Shown here: one piece after another, positions 13,568-26,300 of the stretch | Numbering within the stretch: position 1 is the first letter of the stretch | How the letters are laid out: the number at the start of each line of letters is the position of its first letter | Origin: Dirofilaria immitis | Taxonomy: Eukaryota > Nematoda > Chromadorea > Rhabditida > Onchocercidae | NCBI GenBank assembly: GCA_024305405.1 | Contig: JAKNDB010000079.1 | Span: forward strand, 2,052,501 to 2,116,500 | Direction: 5' to 3' | Length of the DNA stretch: 64,000 nucleotides | Program-made: the position numbers and the translations under genes | Notes under the pieces: model-generated | Databases searched by the model: none | Told to the model about the DNA's origin: nothing | The model's input: the letters and a program-made list of their open reading frames with translations, nothing else

Positions 13568-16500
13568 TCACAACGCTGATTTATGTCTACGTCTCCTTAA
13601 ACGTCGACGTCTATTAAGCAGTGCTAGCTCCTCGGCCGGTGCTTCATGCGGTGGTGCAGATCGAATACCAGGCCTTCTTTCAGAACGAATAACAGGTGGT
13701 AAACGTCGACGAGGAGCTTGTATTAACGTTGCCGGCCGTGAAAGTCGCTGTATACCAGATGTACTTGGTAGTGATTCTTCTCTTGTGCTACTATGAGAAC
13801 GAATTGTACCCTTGTTCCGCTCGTTTCACCACCTTCGACATGACGCAGCGCTATGCAAACATCACCAACCTATAAAATTTGTTTTATCATATGATTGAAT
13901 GAATTTTCAAAGCGTTTAATAAGACACAAAACGATCATCCCCAATGCCGTCAAAAGGATCAATCCAATTTTAATTATATTGACCCCCTTCATATATAATT
14001 CTTTCTATAAATAAAAATATTATGCTCATCACAATTGAAAAAAATTGCATTAGCTACTCAAAAGTCTTAGCTACCTTCCACCGCTTAAAACACATTAGCG
14101 GATATCCCAATACAAGTGCATCAAAATACATTCAAGTATAGACATAAACCCATGTTTTTCGACTGAATTTGACGTCAAACTTTTGGTATCAAGAAATCAG
14201 GGAGTTCACGGCCGTCACATACACTGCAACAACATAATATTTACTAATATGTCGTGTCAATTTATTGATTATATTTATTCTTATAATTCTTCATTACTCA
14301 AAAACTTACATTTAACTGTCTACAAATCAATCCATATGTGGCACGTGTTCTTTCCGGGCTACATGATGCCCAACCTTGGTCAATCACAAAGTAGGGATAT
14401 TCGATCCCAGCTTCTATCGTCACCTAAATATAAAAGAATGAGTAATGAGTATCAATTTCATAAGATATGCACTGAAAACTATTATTTGAGAACGAAAGAA
14501 CTACTTTTTGAATAATAATGAAATACAACAGACACAATATCTCTCTGTTTGATTGGCCATTTTTCACAAAAAGCAATTTATGGCGCAAAAGATCTCAAGT
14601 TTTTTTTTGAAAATTAATTTTTAAATATATGCAGGAACATCCAATCGAAATTTAATTTTCAAGGAAAATCACAGTATTCGGTTTTTAATAGCACACATGA
14701 GAAGCGGATTACATGAAACATTTAACTCTCTGTCCAGAGCATTAGCTAATCGGTCTAAAAAAAAAGAAAAAGTTCGTACCACGGCATAAAGAAGTAGATA
14801 TATATCAAAAAGTGAATGGTGCTCAATTATTACATCTTTTCAGTAAACCGTGTCTCCCGGCAAATTCTACGTTGCAAATGACTGTAAATGGACTTTCAAA
14901 AAAAAACTGAAACTGCTAATCATTTGTTTATGCTACCAGTCATTCTTGTAGGAATTAATGCCATACAAACCTATTTTTTAATATATTACCACAAATTTTA
15001 AGAAAATCTCACCAGAATCCTTTGTTCGCCAACAGCAAAAGTAACAAGAACCTGACGATCTTTTTCAATTTCCTGAATTCGGATGACCCTACTGTTGCAA
15101 AGTACGAGATCCGTTTTCATTGCCGCAGACAGAATAAAGTCTTCTGTGCTCATTTCTTCAACTCTTTTCAACTGACCCGATTGCAGCCGTATCACTGTAC
15201 CTGCAATAATAATAAATTTCCAGCTGAATTCTAGAAAAAATTTTATAATCGAACTGAAAAAAACTGAGCGCTATAAGAAGTTAAGCTTAAGATGTCTATT
15301 GTGGTCAAATTGAAAAAGCAACATATGGATATATTTGGAGTTTGAAATTATTATAAATTATTTTTATTAAAGGGGACTCAAGAACCAGTAAAAGCATTAA
15401 TTTGATAGAACTACAGTTCCTCTTTCACTTGAAAAGAAATTTCAAAGTGACTTACTAAATATTTCACCCATTCCTTTCTTTGTATAATCTATACTAGATA
15501 ATTTATATCTCTTACTGGAATGATAACAATATCCAGTCTCTTTCCTTAAATTCTCCATGAGAAATTTTCTATATCAAGTTTTGTGAAAATGAAACGAAAC
15601 AACTGATACAAATCACGGAAAAAAAGTAAATCAGCACATCATTAACCACTTAAGCTAATAATTTTCGAAAGTACAAAATGAGTGCAAAGAAGAGTATGTA
15701 CTACTCATATGAAAAAAAAAAAAAAGAATGAAATGGCTCTATAGTACGTCTTCAAGCTTATAGCGGCTAAAATCAAATTCTGTTAGCTATAATGAAAATA
15801 TTATAATAGACCAATTTAAAACTAAATTATAGGTACGTGAATCAGATTTTATAAATACACTCTTTACAGCAAAAAAAAATATGAGGTTAAAATGAGTGTC
15901 CTAATTTAATCATCTGATTCACAATCTATTCCAATCAGTCAAAATTGCTTTATTATATCACAATTCGCAGCTGTTTCCGTAAAAGCAAAACGCTGATAAC
16001 GAGAAATTTGAAAATAATTCCAAAATGAGAAAAAATTTAAACAAACCGCGCATGAAGTGAGAAGGACAATACGGTTGTGACGGCAGTGTTCCCACTTGGA
16101 AAGACGATGATTCTGGAGCACCGATAGAAGCAGCAGGAGCGGCAATTGACGGAGCACTGGCCAACGGAATAGCGGGTGTGGGACGTTGATAAGGAGCGTA
16201 TCTACAAAATGATACTGCGATTAATCATAAAATATGCTAAATTCCAAACAACGTATTTTCTTTCCGCTCATACACATTTCCACAGAAATGTTTCACAATT
16301 CCAAATGATTTATTCTACGATACAAATTTGTTTGGAAAAATGCTGAGAAAAACGAAAAATGACAAAAAGAGATGATGAAAAAGAGAAAAACATGATAATT
16401 TCATCAATAAATGTGGATGTGAAATTAACAAATTGGAATATATATTGCGTAATAAAAGTGTTATAAAAAAAAGTTAAGGCACAAGATTTTGCAGTAAAAC

Positions 16501-19500
16501 CAGCAACTAAGATCAAATAATTACCAGTAAACGGATCAATCATTGAAATACTTAATCTTGCTGTTCTTCATCTTTTTCATCATTCAGGCCTACAAAGATT
16601 TAATTTGCTCTGGTAAATAGCTTGAACTTCTTTTGAACCGTTGCTATCACTTGTTAAACAAACAAGTTATTATCGATTAATGCAATGCAATTACCTGCGG
16701 CGTTCCTGAGTTAAGACATGACGAACACGAGGCAGTGGAGGCGGCGGCATCATTACAACACGACCAAGAGCTATAAAACATATTAATTGAAACTTATATA
16801 ACAGGAAAAAATAAGCTCAAATAAAAATAAATTTACAAATTCAGTAAATTTGTAGAAATCCTATCTAATAAATAAATAAAAAGAATAGTGTCGTGAAATG
16901 GAGGATTATACCGAGATGCATACCAAAACAAAACATAGCAGCATTCATAGCTGTTGTCCGTACGCAAAATATCAAATGAGTATCATTTTTATGATAATAT
17001 TTACAATGAACTAGCTTCTAAAGCTAGCTAAAAATGATCGCATAATAATACTTATGGTTCTTTGGTATTTCAATTAATTACTCTATAAATAATATACATC
17101 TAAGAAAAATCTTCCTACACAATAAATTTGAATGTCCATAAATTCAAGAATTATATGAGGACCCTGTAATTCAAGAATACATTTTTCACCTTAATTTATT
17201 TTCGTTAATCATAGGTTTCTTATGTAGCATTTAGTCTTATAATATATAATCTTTTAAAAATTTTTATTATAAATAAAAAATATGAATATTGAAAAAAAAT
17301 GAACAAATTTTCAGAAATACGTAGCAAACGCAGCAAAAAACCTTGGGAATATGGTTGTGATGTAGAAAGTTGCAGTGCAGATGCAGAAGACGTAGGAATA
17401 GTGGTAACACTTGCAGCAGCAACAGCAGCATGAGAAGTAGACGCAAGTAATAAAGCTTGTCGCGCAACAGCAGCGCGCGAGAGAAATGGCTGAGGCTGTA
17501 TGAATTCAACCCGTGATGGACGTGAACTTGTTTCGGCACTTAACGATGGCATTGACTGAGTTATGGTAGCTGTTGTTACACGTGGATGTGTAGGTTGAGC
17601 AGTTGTATGAGTCGGTAGAGCCTGTGGAGGTTGTGGCAGTACTCCAACAGCTGCTAATGCAGCATGCATTTGCGTCATTAAAGTTGTACCATGTAATGGC
17701 GATGACGGCAGTAAATGGATGGCAGTACCCGAAGCTGCAAGTTGCTGTTGCTGTTGTAACTGTAATAAATGTCGCTGTAAATTCTGCTCAAGGGTTAATG
17801 CAGGCGTTGAAGGTGGTCCTGCACGCGATCCTAAAAATTAATAGAAGATTTCTAATTACAATATGATAACTAGGAAATGACTTTCATTAAATTCGAAGTA
17901 TGAAGAGCGAATTTTTTAAGAAATATATATTGTTAAAAATATGAAATCAACTGAATAGTCTAACTGAAAAAGTCATATCTTTAATATGTTACCAAAACTG
18001 AATCACTTTTCCAATTACATCAAAATCTGTTCTGCTAACTGTTAAGTGAGCTTATGACAAAAAGATGAGTAAATTTTATGAAGATGCGATAATGCATCAA
18101 TAATGCTAATAGGAAATGTCTAGCGGAAAGACTCTATATTTAAAACATAATTAATATGCGTATGATTTAAATACTTTAAATACTCACTCTCCGTACTATG
18201 ACGATGATTTAAATCCGTCGTCGTAATTCGAGCAGTGAGACGATGGCAATCTGTATGAACGATGGAAACAATATATTTGAGAAATGATGTACGACAGATT
18301 TATTGTTCAATAGCGAGAATAAAAATTACCAATTTGCGGTGAGCGTCCACCGGATACAGCAGCTAATGTCGCAGCTGCTGCAGCAGCAGCTTGATGCTGT
18401 TGCGCAGCAGCTGCAAGAATAACTTGATATTGTGCCAAGAGAGCTGGATTCATTGCGCCCAACATTTGAAGTGGTGATTGCCCAGATGAGCCAGGATCAG
18501 GACCAGAACCAGAACCCGGGCTTAAACCAATACCCGTTAATAATGAGGCACTGGAAATGGAAGGAGAAGGTAGAGAGGAGAGTGGTGATACGCCCACTGT
18601 TATGTCTGTTCCAGATGGCGGTTGCTGGCTCGTTGATGGCTGAGAATACCGCAACCCAGCAGCAGCAACTTGTGAAGAGGCAGATTGCAGTAGCTGCAAC
18701 ATGTATTTGAATGAATACTAAAAAATCAAATGTCCAAAAGCTAAAACTTTAGAATGGATTTCAAATAAAGCAAATGGATTTCAAATAAAGCAAATGTGGA
18801 CAGCATAAGCCAATGCTACGACCAAGCAATCATTCGATAGGAGAGCCTAAGATGAGATGGTTCTTTTAGAAATTGCTAAAGAAGAGAATGAAAAATGTAA
18901 GGTACCTTTCTGGAATAATCTAAAGGAATCAAACTTCCAACAAATAACCACTCCGTTTAAAATTACTTTAGGTATAAAAAAAAACTTCTTAATTACACAA
19001 AAATAATTAAAAAATACTGAAATAAGAAGTGAAGTTTCTATCCAATCATATTGTCTCATATTTTATAAGATGAACAGGCAACACTAGCAATGAAATTTCA
19101 AATTACATCAATATGTAGAAGATCATTTTATTGAAAATAATACATATAAAGTGTGCAAGATAATCCAAGCATCCATTGCTTTTTTAATGGATTTCGAATT
19201 TGAAATCACTGAGCTCATCTTACACATTTTTCAAGTAATTAATTTCAAGCATAGCCAATAATCTAACGTATAATCCGACCTGCATTTCAAATTGTGGCGG
19301 CCAACCTATTGGATGCTGGACAGCGGGCGAATGTAACATAGGGAACGGTTCCCTCAGAGTGGCTGATTGCTGCACAACACTAGAAAATGCCTGCGATGGC
19401 GAAATAGTACTGGGCTGAAATATTATAATCTGTGTTAAAAATATTAAAAACAAAAAGCTGAAAATGATTCTTTTTATGCTAAAAAAATGAACATAAAAAG

Positions 19501-19685
19501 ACCTGACAGCTAGGGCCAGCTTCCTCCGGTTGTGAAAAATAGCCACAGAAACAGCAGGCTGCTGTTGGGTAGGGGCACGAATAGTAGCAGGTTGGCGGAT
19601 AGAACCGCCTTCCGGTGGTGCTTTTGCGACTGCCGAGAACCCCTGGCGCACCATTCATAGAAATTGCATAGAAACGATCACACAA
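13568..19685 (-). CDS. ataxin-1-family protein with AXH domain
   Basis: Exons in transcript order: 19685(or 19658)-19503, 19414-19280, 18693-18330, 18250-18188, 17830-17342, 16770-16695, 16201-16047, 15200-15013, 14423-14310, 13869-13568; about 680 residues. Splice phases fit from 19414 down to 13869. The N-terminal two thirds is low-complexity Ala/Gln/Ser/Pro, with poly-Ala/Gln near 18370-18410 and a Gln run near 17745. The AXH domain runs from the end of the 16047-16201 exon to 13.82 kb. It shows PSHFMRGTVIRLQSGQLKRV, VEEMSTEDF, FAVGEQRILV, EYPYFVIDQGWASCSPERT and VGDVCIALR, all close to human ataxin-1. AXH binds RNA and protein partners such as Capicua in known family members; a nuclear regulatory role is inferred. 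The last exon is one base short of frame near 13809-13813; past this the reading continues into an Arg-rich tail (RRRRLRRRRHKSAL). Two start-exon frames are open; the one ending CAG|GTCTTT at 19503 keeps phase. Confidence 0.85.
18751..18794. repeat. 20-bp perfect direct duplication
   Basis: The 20-base string ggatttcaaataaagcaaat occurs twice, back to back, in the intron upstream of the 18330-18693 ataxin-like exon. Confidence 0.8.
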
Positions 19686-19802
19686 TTATTGTTTTGGCCC
19701 CAATAATACGTATGTCCACCTCTCCTTTCAACTAATATTTTCACTATAATTCTGCAACATACAACTTTTATATTAATATATATATACGGGGTTATGTTAC
19801 GC

Positions 19803-19852
19803 CATATATCATACCATATCATATCATATCATATCATATCATACCATATATT
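19803..19852. repeat. pentanucleotide microsatellite (ATCAT)n
   Basis: About eight copies of a catat/atcat unit with two single-base variants (ccatat). It lies just upstream of the first recognised exon of the ataxin-1-like gene and may fall in its promoter or 5' UTR. Confidence 0.8.
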
Positions 19853-20559
19853 AAAAATAATCTTTACTTTCATTATGTTTTTTAACAAACATCGCAGTTC
19901 AAGCAAATAGATAAAAAAGAAATGTGAAACATTAAAATAAACATGTTGTTAATTTATATGTCAGTCAATAAATAATATCAACCTAGACATTATCATTATA
20001 CTGCTAATTATTACACTTTAGTATAGGGAATTTTAAAGAAACTATACCATCATTTCATACCTGATCTAATCTTTCCGTTTCAATCAAGCTTATCTATCTA
20101 ATTAGTCAAAATTAAACTTATTTAATAAAGATAAACATGAAAGAGAAATTCTTTCTTGGAAGCTAATAAATGATATTTTTGATTTAAAAATTTATCATAC
20201 AATCCTGAATAATAAGATAATAAGTAATCTTTTAATTTAATTTTGCGTGGAATCAAACTGATCACTTTCCCTTTCCTCATTTTCGCAATAGCATAAAATA
20301 CACAATAAAATAACATCACTTGTCTAATTCAAGAAAAATTCACCCATCTGATCAAAAATAAATTAAAACGGCCGCGCCATCTTATCATTTCACAACATGG
20401 CTGGCCGAAACATAGAAATTAAGTTTCGTGGTGATAAGTTTCGAACAGTCATCTATTATGAAAGAGATGGCTTCACTGCTGCACGATAAGTAGACACATG
20501 TAAGAGTGCTTATTTACACATCATGCGTACATACAAATATAACGTATTCTCGTGCACAA

Positions 20560-20561
<2 letters not shown>

Positions 20562-20638
<77 letters not shown>

Positions 20639-20684
20639 TACACACACACACACATACACACACACACACATATATATATATATA
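20562..20684. repeat. (CA)n microsatellite followed by (TA)n
   Basis: Over 100 bases of CA dinucleotides with a few TA interruptions, ending in a tatata run. The long open frames here (Thr-His or Cys-Val repeats) are an artefact of the repeat. Confidence 0.95.
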
Positions 20685-20985
20685 ATAAAAGTTGTAGTCA
20701 AATTTTATCAAATTTTACATTAATTCCGTGTTACGTGAAAATTACTTCTTCCTATTCGGAAAGAAGAAAAATGTACATTGAAATTATTCTGAGATACGTA
20801 TCTTCATTCTCGTTTGATGTAGACGAATCCTAACAGTGGTTTTTAGTATTGAAATTAGGAACTTGAATGTACGAAGAGAAAAGTGATGTTAACTCTATCG
20901 ACGACGCTATTCCTCTTGCTCACTGCATCGTCTATGTAAAATTAAAATTGCTTCTTACCAGATCGGATTCTTTTCTCTCTTTTTC

Positions 20986-21018
20986 TTCTTCTTCTCTCTC
21001 TCTCTCTCTCTCTCTCTT
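20986..21018. repeat. (CT)n microsatellite
   Basis: A pyrimidine tract ending in about twelve CT dinucleotides. Confidence 0.85.
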
Positions 21019-21429
21019 TGAAGTCGAGTTTCAAATTTATTCTCATTAATTACTGCTAAATTCAAAATTAACCGATTTCGAGGAATAATTGCGATTGTTA
21101 GTCTGCTCGCTAGACTGTAACGACGATGGCATACTTATTATGTTTCATTTTTAACTACTAATTAGAGATCATAGTAATTTACAATGTCTTATCATTTTGC
21201 TTTTTTTTCTCTTTTTTTTGTTTTGCAAACAAATGGCTTCATCGTAGTCTTTTTCTGCTTGATCACATTTATAGATAAGTTGAAAAAATGGCTTAATAAA
21301 TTTCTAGCTTGTTAAGCAGCCCATTTTTAATACAACTTCTTAAATCAAGGAAAAAAAATCAAACATGAAAGAGCAAAGAACTGATCGAAAAATTAGCAAT
21401 ACGAACACTTTCATAATGAACTTTGTAGC

Positions 21430-21716
21430 AATCAATAGTTATGGATGTAAATCCAAATCAATAGCTATCACGGATGAAAATCCAAATCAATAGCTATCAC
21501 GGATGTAAATCCAAATCAATAGCTATCACGGATGTAAATCCAAATCAATAGCTATCACGGATGTAAATTCAAATCAATAGCTATCACGGATGTAAATCCA
21601 AATCAATAACTATCAGAGATGTAAATTTAAATTAACAGCTATCACGGATGTAAATTTAAATTGATAGCTATCACGGATGTAAATCCGAATCAATAGCTAT
21701 ACCGGATGAAATCGAT
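21430..21716. repeat. 29-bp tandem repeat, about ten copies
   Basis: The unit contains 'caatagctatcacggatg' followed by 'taaatccaaat'. Successive tagctatcac motifs start 29 bases apart (for example 21491 and 21520). The central copies are nearly identical, while the outer ones drift (aacagctatcacgg, ttgatagctatc). It is noncoding. Confidence 0.9.
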
Positions 21717-23270
21717 ACCTGTTATGTATGAAAGTAATATGTCAATGATCATGAATATTCTTCATCTTCCGAAAATTGTTTCGAATCATTCACGCTATTT
21801 CCAAATAGAAAGAAGCTATGTAAATATATAACAATTTCTACAGTAATACTACATTCTATAATTCTAGTTGACAATACGTACAGATTATTTTCAGTAGTGT
21901 AATGTTTGTAAAATAAATGAAATTTTATGTGAATTTTCTAGTAAAAAATTCGCAATATCAATCGATAAATCTTTAAATTCAATCCAACTTATTGATTATA
22001 TTTTCAGATAATTCGATGATTATGTCACAATTTCAATTAGATATTAATATAATTTATAGATGTAAAGAAATACTTCTTATAATTATGTTATATTTATTCA
22101 TAAGCGAAATATTATATTTCCAGCTGACAAATCATACGAATATAATTATATTAGTTTTGATATCATTGCTTCAGGAAATTTTAGTACTTCGGAGTAAAAA
22201 AAAAAAAGTGAATTAAAACGTTCTGAAGAAAAGAAATTCTTCTGTTTAGTGCTATGCAAAATTTTCAACATAAGTGGAACGTATACGAGGCTGAGACGAA
22301 AACTGTAAACTGTACATTGGCTGATTCGCTTACTCCTTCTACGATATTTTAAAAATACAACAGTAAGATAAAAGGTCGAAAATGATGAAAAAATCACACA
22401 TTGATTCCGTGGGAATTAAAATTAATTAGCAAGAGAATTATATGTAAAAAAGATCCACCATTCTTAGTTTTGTTACTGGTTTTGGTATCATGAAGAATAA
22501 TTTCGTCTTCGAGAATTTTGTTAGCCGCAAATAATATGATACTAATGTGATCTATTCTTTCATCTCATGCGAACATTCCTACAAATCTTGATCATTTTCT
22601 GAAGTCTTGGCATTGAATTTCCTGATGAACTACAATGATTTCGATTTGAAGATTAAATAGTATTTTCGAAACAAAGGAAAGCAAGTAAGAGTATGAAGAA
22701 ATATCATTTTTATACTCATCAACAAATCTTCAGGTAAGCATATTATTACTCTCTACTAAAGTAACACTGAATATCGGATATTGATCATTTTGAAGAAGAT
22801 CACTGCAACGAAATGCATTAAATCTTCAAATAAAAACAAGGGCAAAATTAGCCTCATCATTTACAAATATTATTAATGATCTAAATACATATTAACTTGC
22901 CTAAGATCATTAAATAGGAAATTCTTCTTCCCTGCGGAATATGCTAGCTTATTTGGATAGACATTTTTAAATCGAATCATTGAATGAACAAATTATGACA
23001 TCATGTAGAAACTTTCATTAGAAACATTAGATGATAATGAAATAAAATGATAAAAATAAAAGGTAATAGTAATGAGATATCAAAAGCGCTATGATAGTGC
23101 TGATGATAAAAGCATTGCTATTGCAAATATTGCGGATAAAATTGTAAGAGTAGATAGCAAAAAAAAATGTAAGAATCAGGTGTAATTTTTGTGATGTGAA
23201 ATGGACGTCTAGGACTTTAAAAAAAAAAAGAAAAAAAGAATGGAGAAGTTTTCCCATAGTGAGCGTTCAT

Positions 23271-23353
23271 GGTGGCATTTGCTTTGTCGCTACACCTTTC
23301 GTATAGTGCACCTGCACTATGTAACACATTGGCGATAGAAACGAATGCCCACT
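23271..23353 (+). ncRNA. pre-miRNA-like hairpin (candidate)
   Basis: An 83-nt imperfect inverted repeat. The lower stem pairs 23272-23292 with 23330-23352, with one bulge, one mismatch and a few G:U pairs. The upper stem pairs about 23299-23309 with 23314-23324, closing on a 4-base loop (accu). A small internal loop separates the two stems. Arm length, pairing and size fit a microRNA precursor. Possible mature arms are tggcatttgctttgtcgcta (5') and tggcgatagaaacgaatgcc (3'). I do not recognise either as a known nematode miRNA. The opposite strand would also fold. It could instead be a small foldback element. Confidence 0.4.
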
Positions 23354-26300
23354 GTTGTAGTATCACAGGAAATGCTTTAAAATAAAATTAAAAAAAAAAA
23401 ATTTATATATCAAATAGAGCAGTACTCATGATATGAAATTTTAGGAAGGCTAGATACCATTAGAAGTTTTATTTCTTATCTAAAATTCAACAATAGAATT
23501 AATAAGAAAAAGATTTCATTTTAATTTTTCTCTTTCAAAGTACAAATTCAAAAATTTACCTAAATACAATGAATGAATGAATATTTTATCGAAATGCAAA
23601 TAATATCAATCATTATCGTTATAATAATCATTATGAATATATCATCTATTTGATGCAATCTTTTTTCGCCTTATTCATATGAGAATATTCATCATTTGAG
23701 AGGAATCGTCATTACAGATACTACAACAGTGATTGAAAGTGAGACTTGAAATAGTTGATGATCGAGAAAGTAGCATAATCAAAGAGCCATAATTTTAGAA
23801 GCTATAAGATATTATTACAGATGGAACATGAAAATGGCACGCGTACAACTATACCATCAGATTCATATCAATGCATGCATGTATTACAGCACAGTGGTAT
23901 AATACTACTTTAGATGTTGGGATGAGACATATAGACAAAGAATTACATTTTATAGAAGCAAATTTTTTCTTCCCTTTCCAATATGAGAAGAAGCAAAAAT
24001 ATATCTATAATGCTCTTTCTTGCAAAAGAATATCTTTAATCTTACTCTATTCTTATTTATTGGTCCTTCTTAGAAGTACGAATCAGCTCTATTAGACACA
24101 CGTGATTTAGAATAGAAATACATTCAAAAGGTTAAATCTAGAAGATATATTACATTATGACTGTTTTGAAAACATTTTTATCTTGATAATTTACTTCAGT
24201 TCATTCTGAATTCTTCTTTCTACACTTCAGTCTTCAAGAATTTCACTTAAATATTTGTTACTACTAACAAGATTTGCACCAATAGAAGCTCCAACTTAGC
24301 CTACATTTAAAGTCGTCAACGCTAACTAATGCGACCTTCTTACTCGTTGCGGCTAGATTTTAAGAATCATTTTATCCTGGTGATTATCACTGCATATTAG
24401 TTCATTTCATCACAACAGTCCTTCGGATAAATAGTACTAAATCTCGACGTATCCATTAAAATGAAGTATCATTAAAGAAACAGATAGATATTTATATCAT
24501 TTATCAGTAATTAATGATAAGAACAATGAATTATTGGACATGTTGTTAGAAAGCAATCATATGAGTATGAATGAATGATGTGTCTATACATGAAGTTATG
24601 TCTATAGAATGCTTCTTCTTCTTCTCCTTCTGATTTTCTTTCTCGTCGAAATTCAATAACAGTTTTTGCCATTTAAAAGTGTAGAATTAGCGAAGATATG
24701 AATATTTGAAATGATACGCATGCTATGAATGAGGCTGTTAAAGGGAGAAAAGGATGAAAGGCATTCCCTTCACTTATCAAAGTAAAGTAAAGTAAAGAAC
24801 TTTTCATTGCAAAATGAAAGAATCCAAGTGCATTTTTTTCTTCTCTCTCAGAAATAAATAATAAAAAGAGAAAAGGAAAAGTGAAGCCAAGAAGGCAGAT
24901 TTAAGATTTTAACGCTAATAATATTTATATAATATCAAAATTAACTTTATTATATTATAATATATGGCAGATATTTTATCAAATTTCAACTTCAATTGAA
25001 ATACCCTCATATATTATAAAATTAAAATGAGATTGACACTCTTTTAGAGACTTCACTTAATAGCCAGGTAAATGTATTTTTATTCAGACTAATAATCTCT
25101 CTAACATTCATCAATCTCTTTTCCTCTCTTCTAAACGATAGCAATTAAATTGAATTGAATTGAATAAAATGAATTTATCGAGAAATTCTTTATTAAAAGA
25201 ACGTTAACTTTTTAAGACTTTAAATAAGCCATTCATACATTAAAAAACTGAAATAATTTTTTTTCTCTTTCCCTCTTTCTCTCTTTGCTGAATTATTTTC
25301 TTCTAGCATCATCAAATTTTGTAATAAATTTATTACAACTTATGCTAATTACAAAATAAATTGATCCCTAAGAAATTCTAATATATTCCAATCATAGCTA
25401 AAATCAAATCAAAATCTTAAGCCTTGCAGTTCCAATGGATCGATAGTTTTTATCCAATCCGATTGAACTAATCCTTAAATACAAAACTTTTCACGCGACT
25501 TTTTTTTTTAACTTTTCCAATGCTTTCCCTACCTTCTCTGAAATCATACCTATGCTCGTAGCAGACAGACATTGCAAAATTTTGTGCAATCCTTTCTAGA
25601 GAGGAAAAAAAAACACGCTGCTTTTCATTCGATTCATTTAACACAAATACAAGTTATCAAATTTATATTAATAAATGTTTTGTCAGTTTCTATTTTAACC
25701 TTTTTACTAATTACTATAATCACCTATGATGACATCTCTATTGATTACTCAAAGAAATTCATATAAAAATCAAAAATCGGGAAAGTTGGAGATGCCAATG
25801 CGATACATAAGATGAAAAAGTATTATCCTTTGTTGATTACAACAATTTATAAATTTATATGCAGATTATTTGAAGGAATAATATGCAAAAATACATATAT
25901 TGTTATTATTGACATAACTCTGATAACATGATAAGTTGTTAAATTATCACAAAAGGAATATTTTTGCAGTAGAACGTTTGAAGCTGAAAATTTTATTTAT
26001 AGATGATGCTATTAAGAAAGGAATACATATGAGATATAAATCTCATCTAACTTATTTCTTTATTGACATGATCGAGACTCACTTTCATTTATCTCAGAAG
26101 TGATAATAAATGAAATGAGAAGAATTTAGCTCTTTACAGAAATTACGGAATAAATCTTTTTTCACTATACAGTAAAATTAAGTTAATAAATTTCATTTAG
26201 TTTACAAATATCTCAGTAAGCAATTATTAAGCATTATTTTCAGGACCCATATAAATCATCAATTACAAGTTACACGAGACAAGTCGTAATAACTGATAAG

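Noticed and set aside
13568..13869. A 19- or 22-nt intron in the last ataxin-like exon to explain the frame change
   Set aside because: GT and AG can be found, but introns this short are not used in nematodes, and one spliced form makes a stop. A one-base error is simpler.
20510..20833. Long ORFs rich in Thr-His or Cys-Val over the (CA)n tract
   Set aside because: They exist only because a dinucleotide repeat lacks stop codons; no splice sites or homology.
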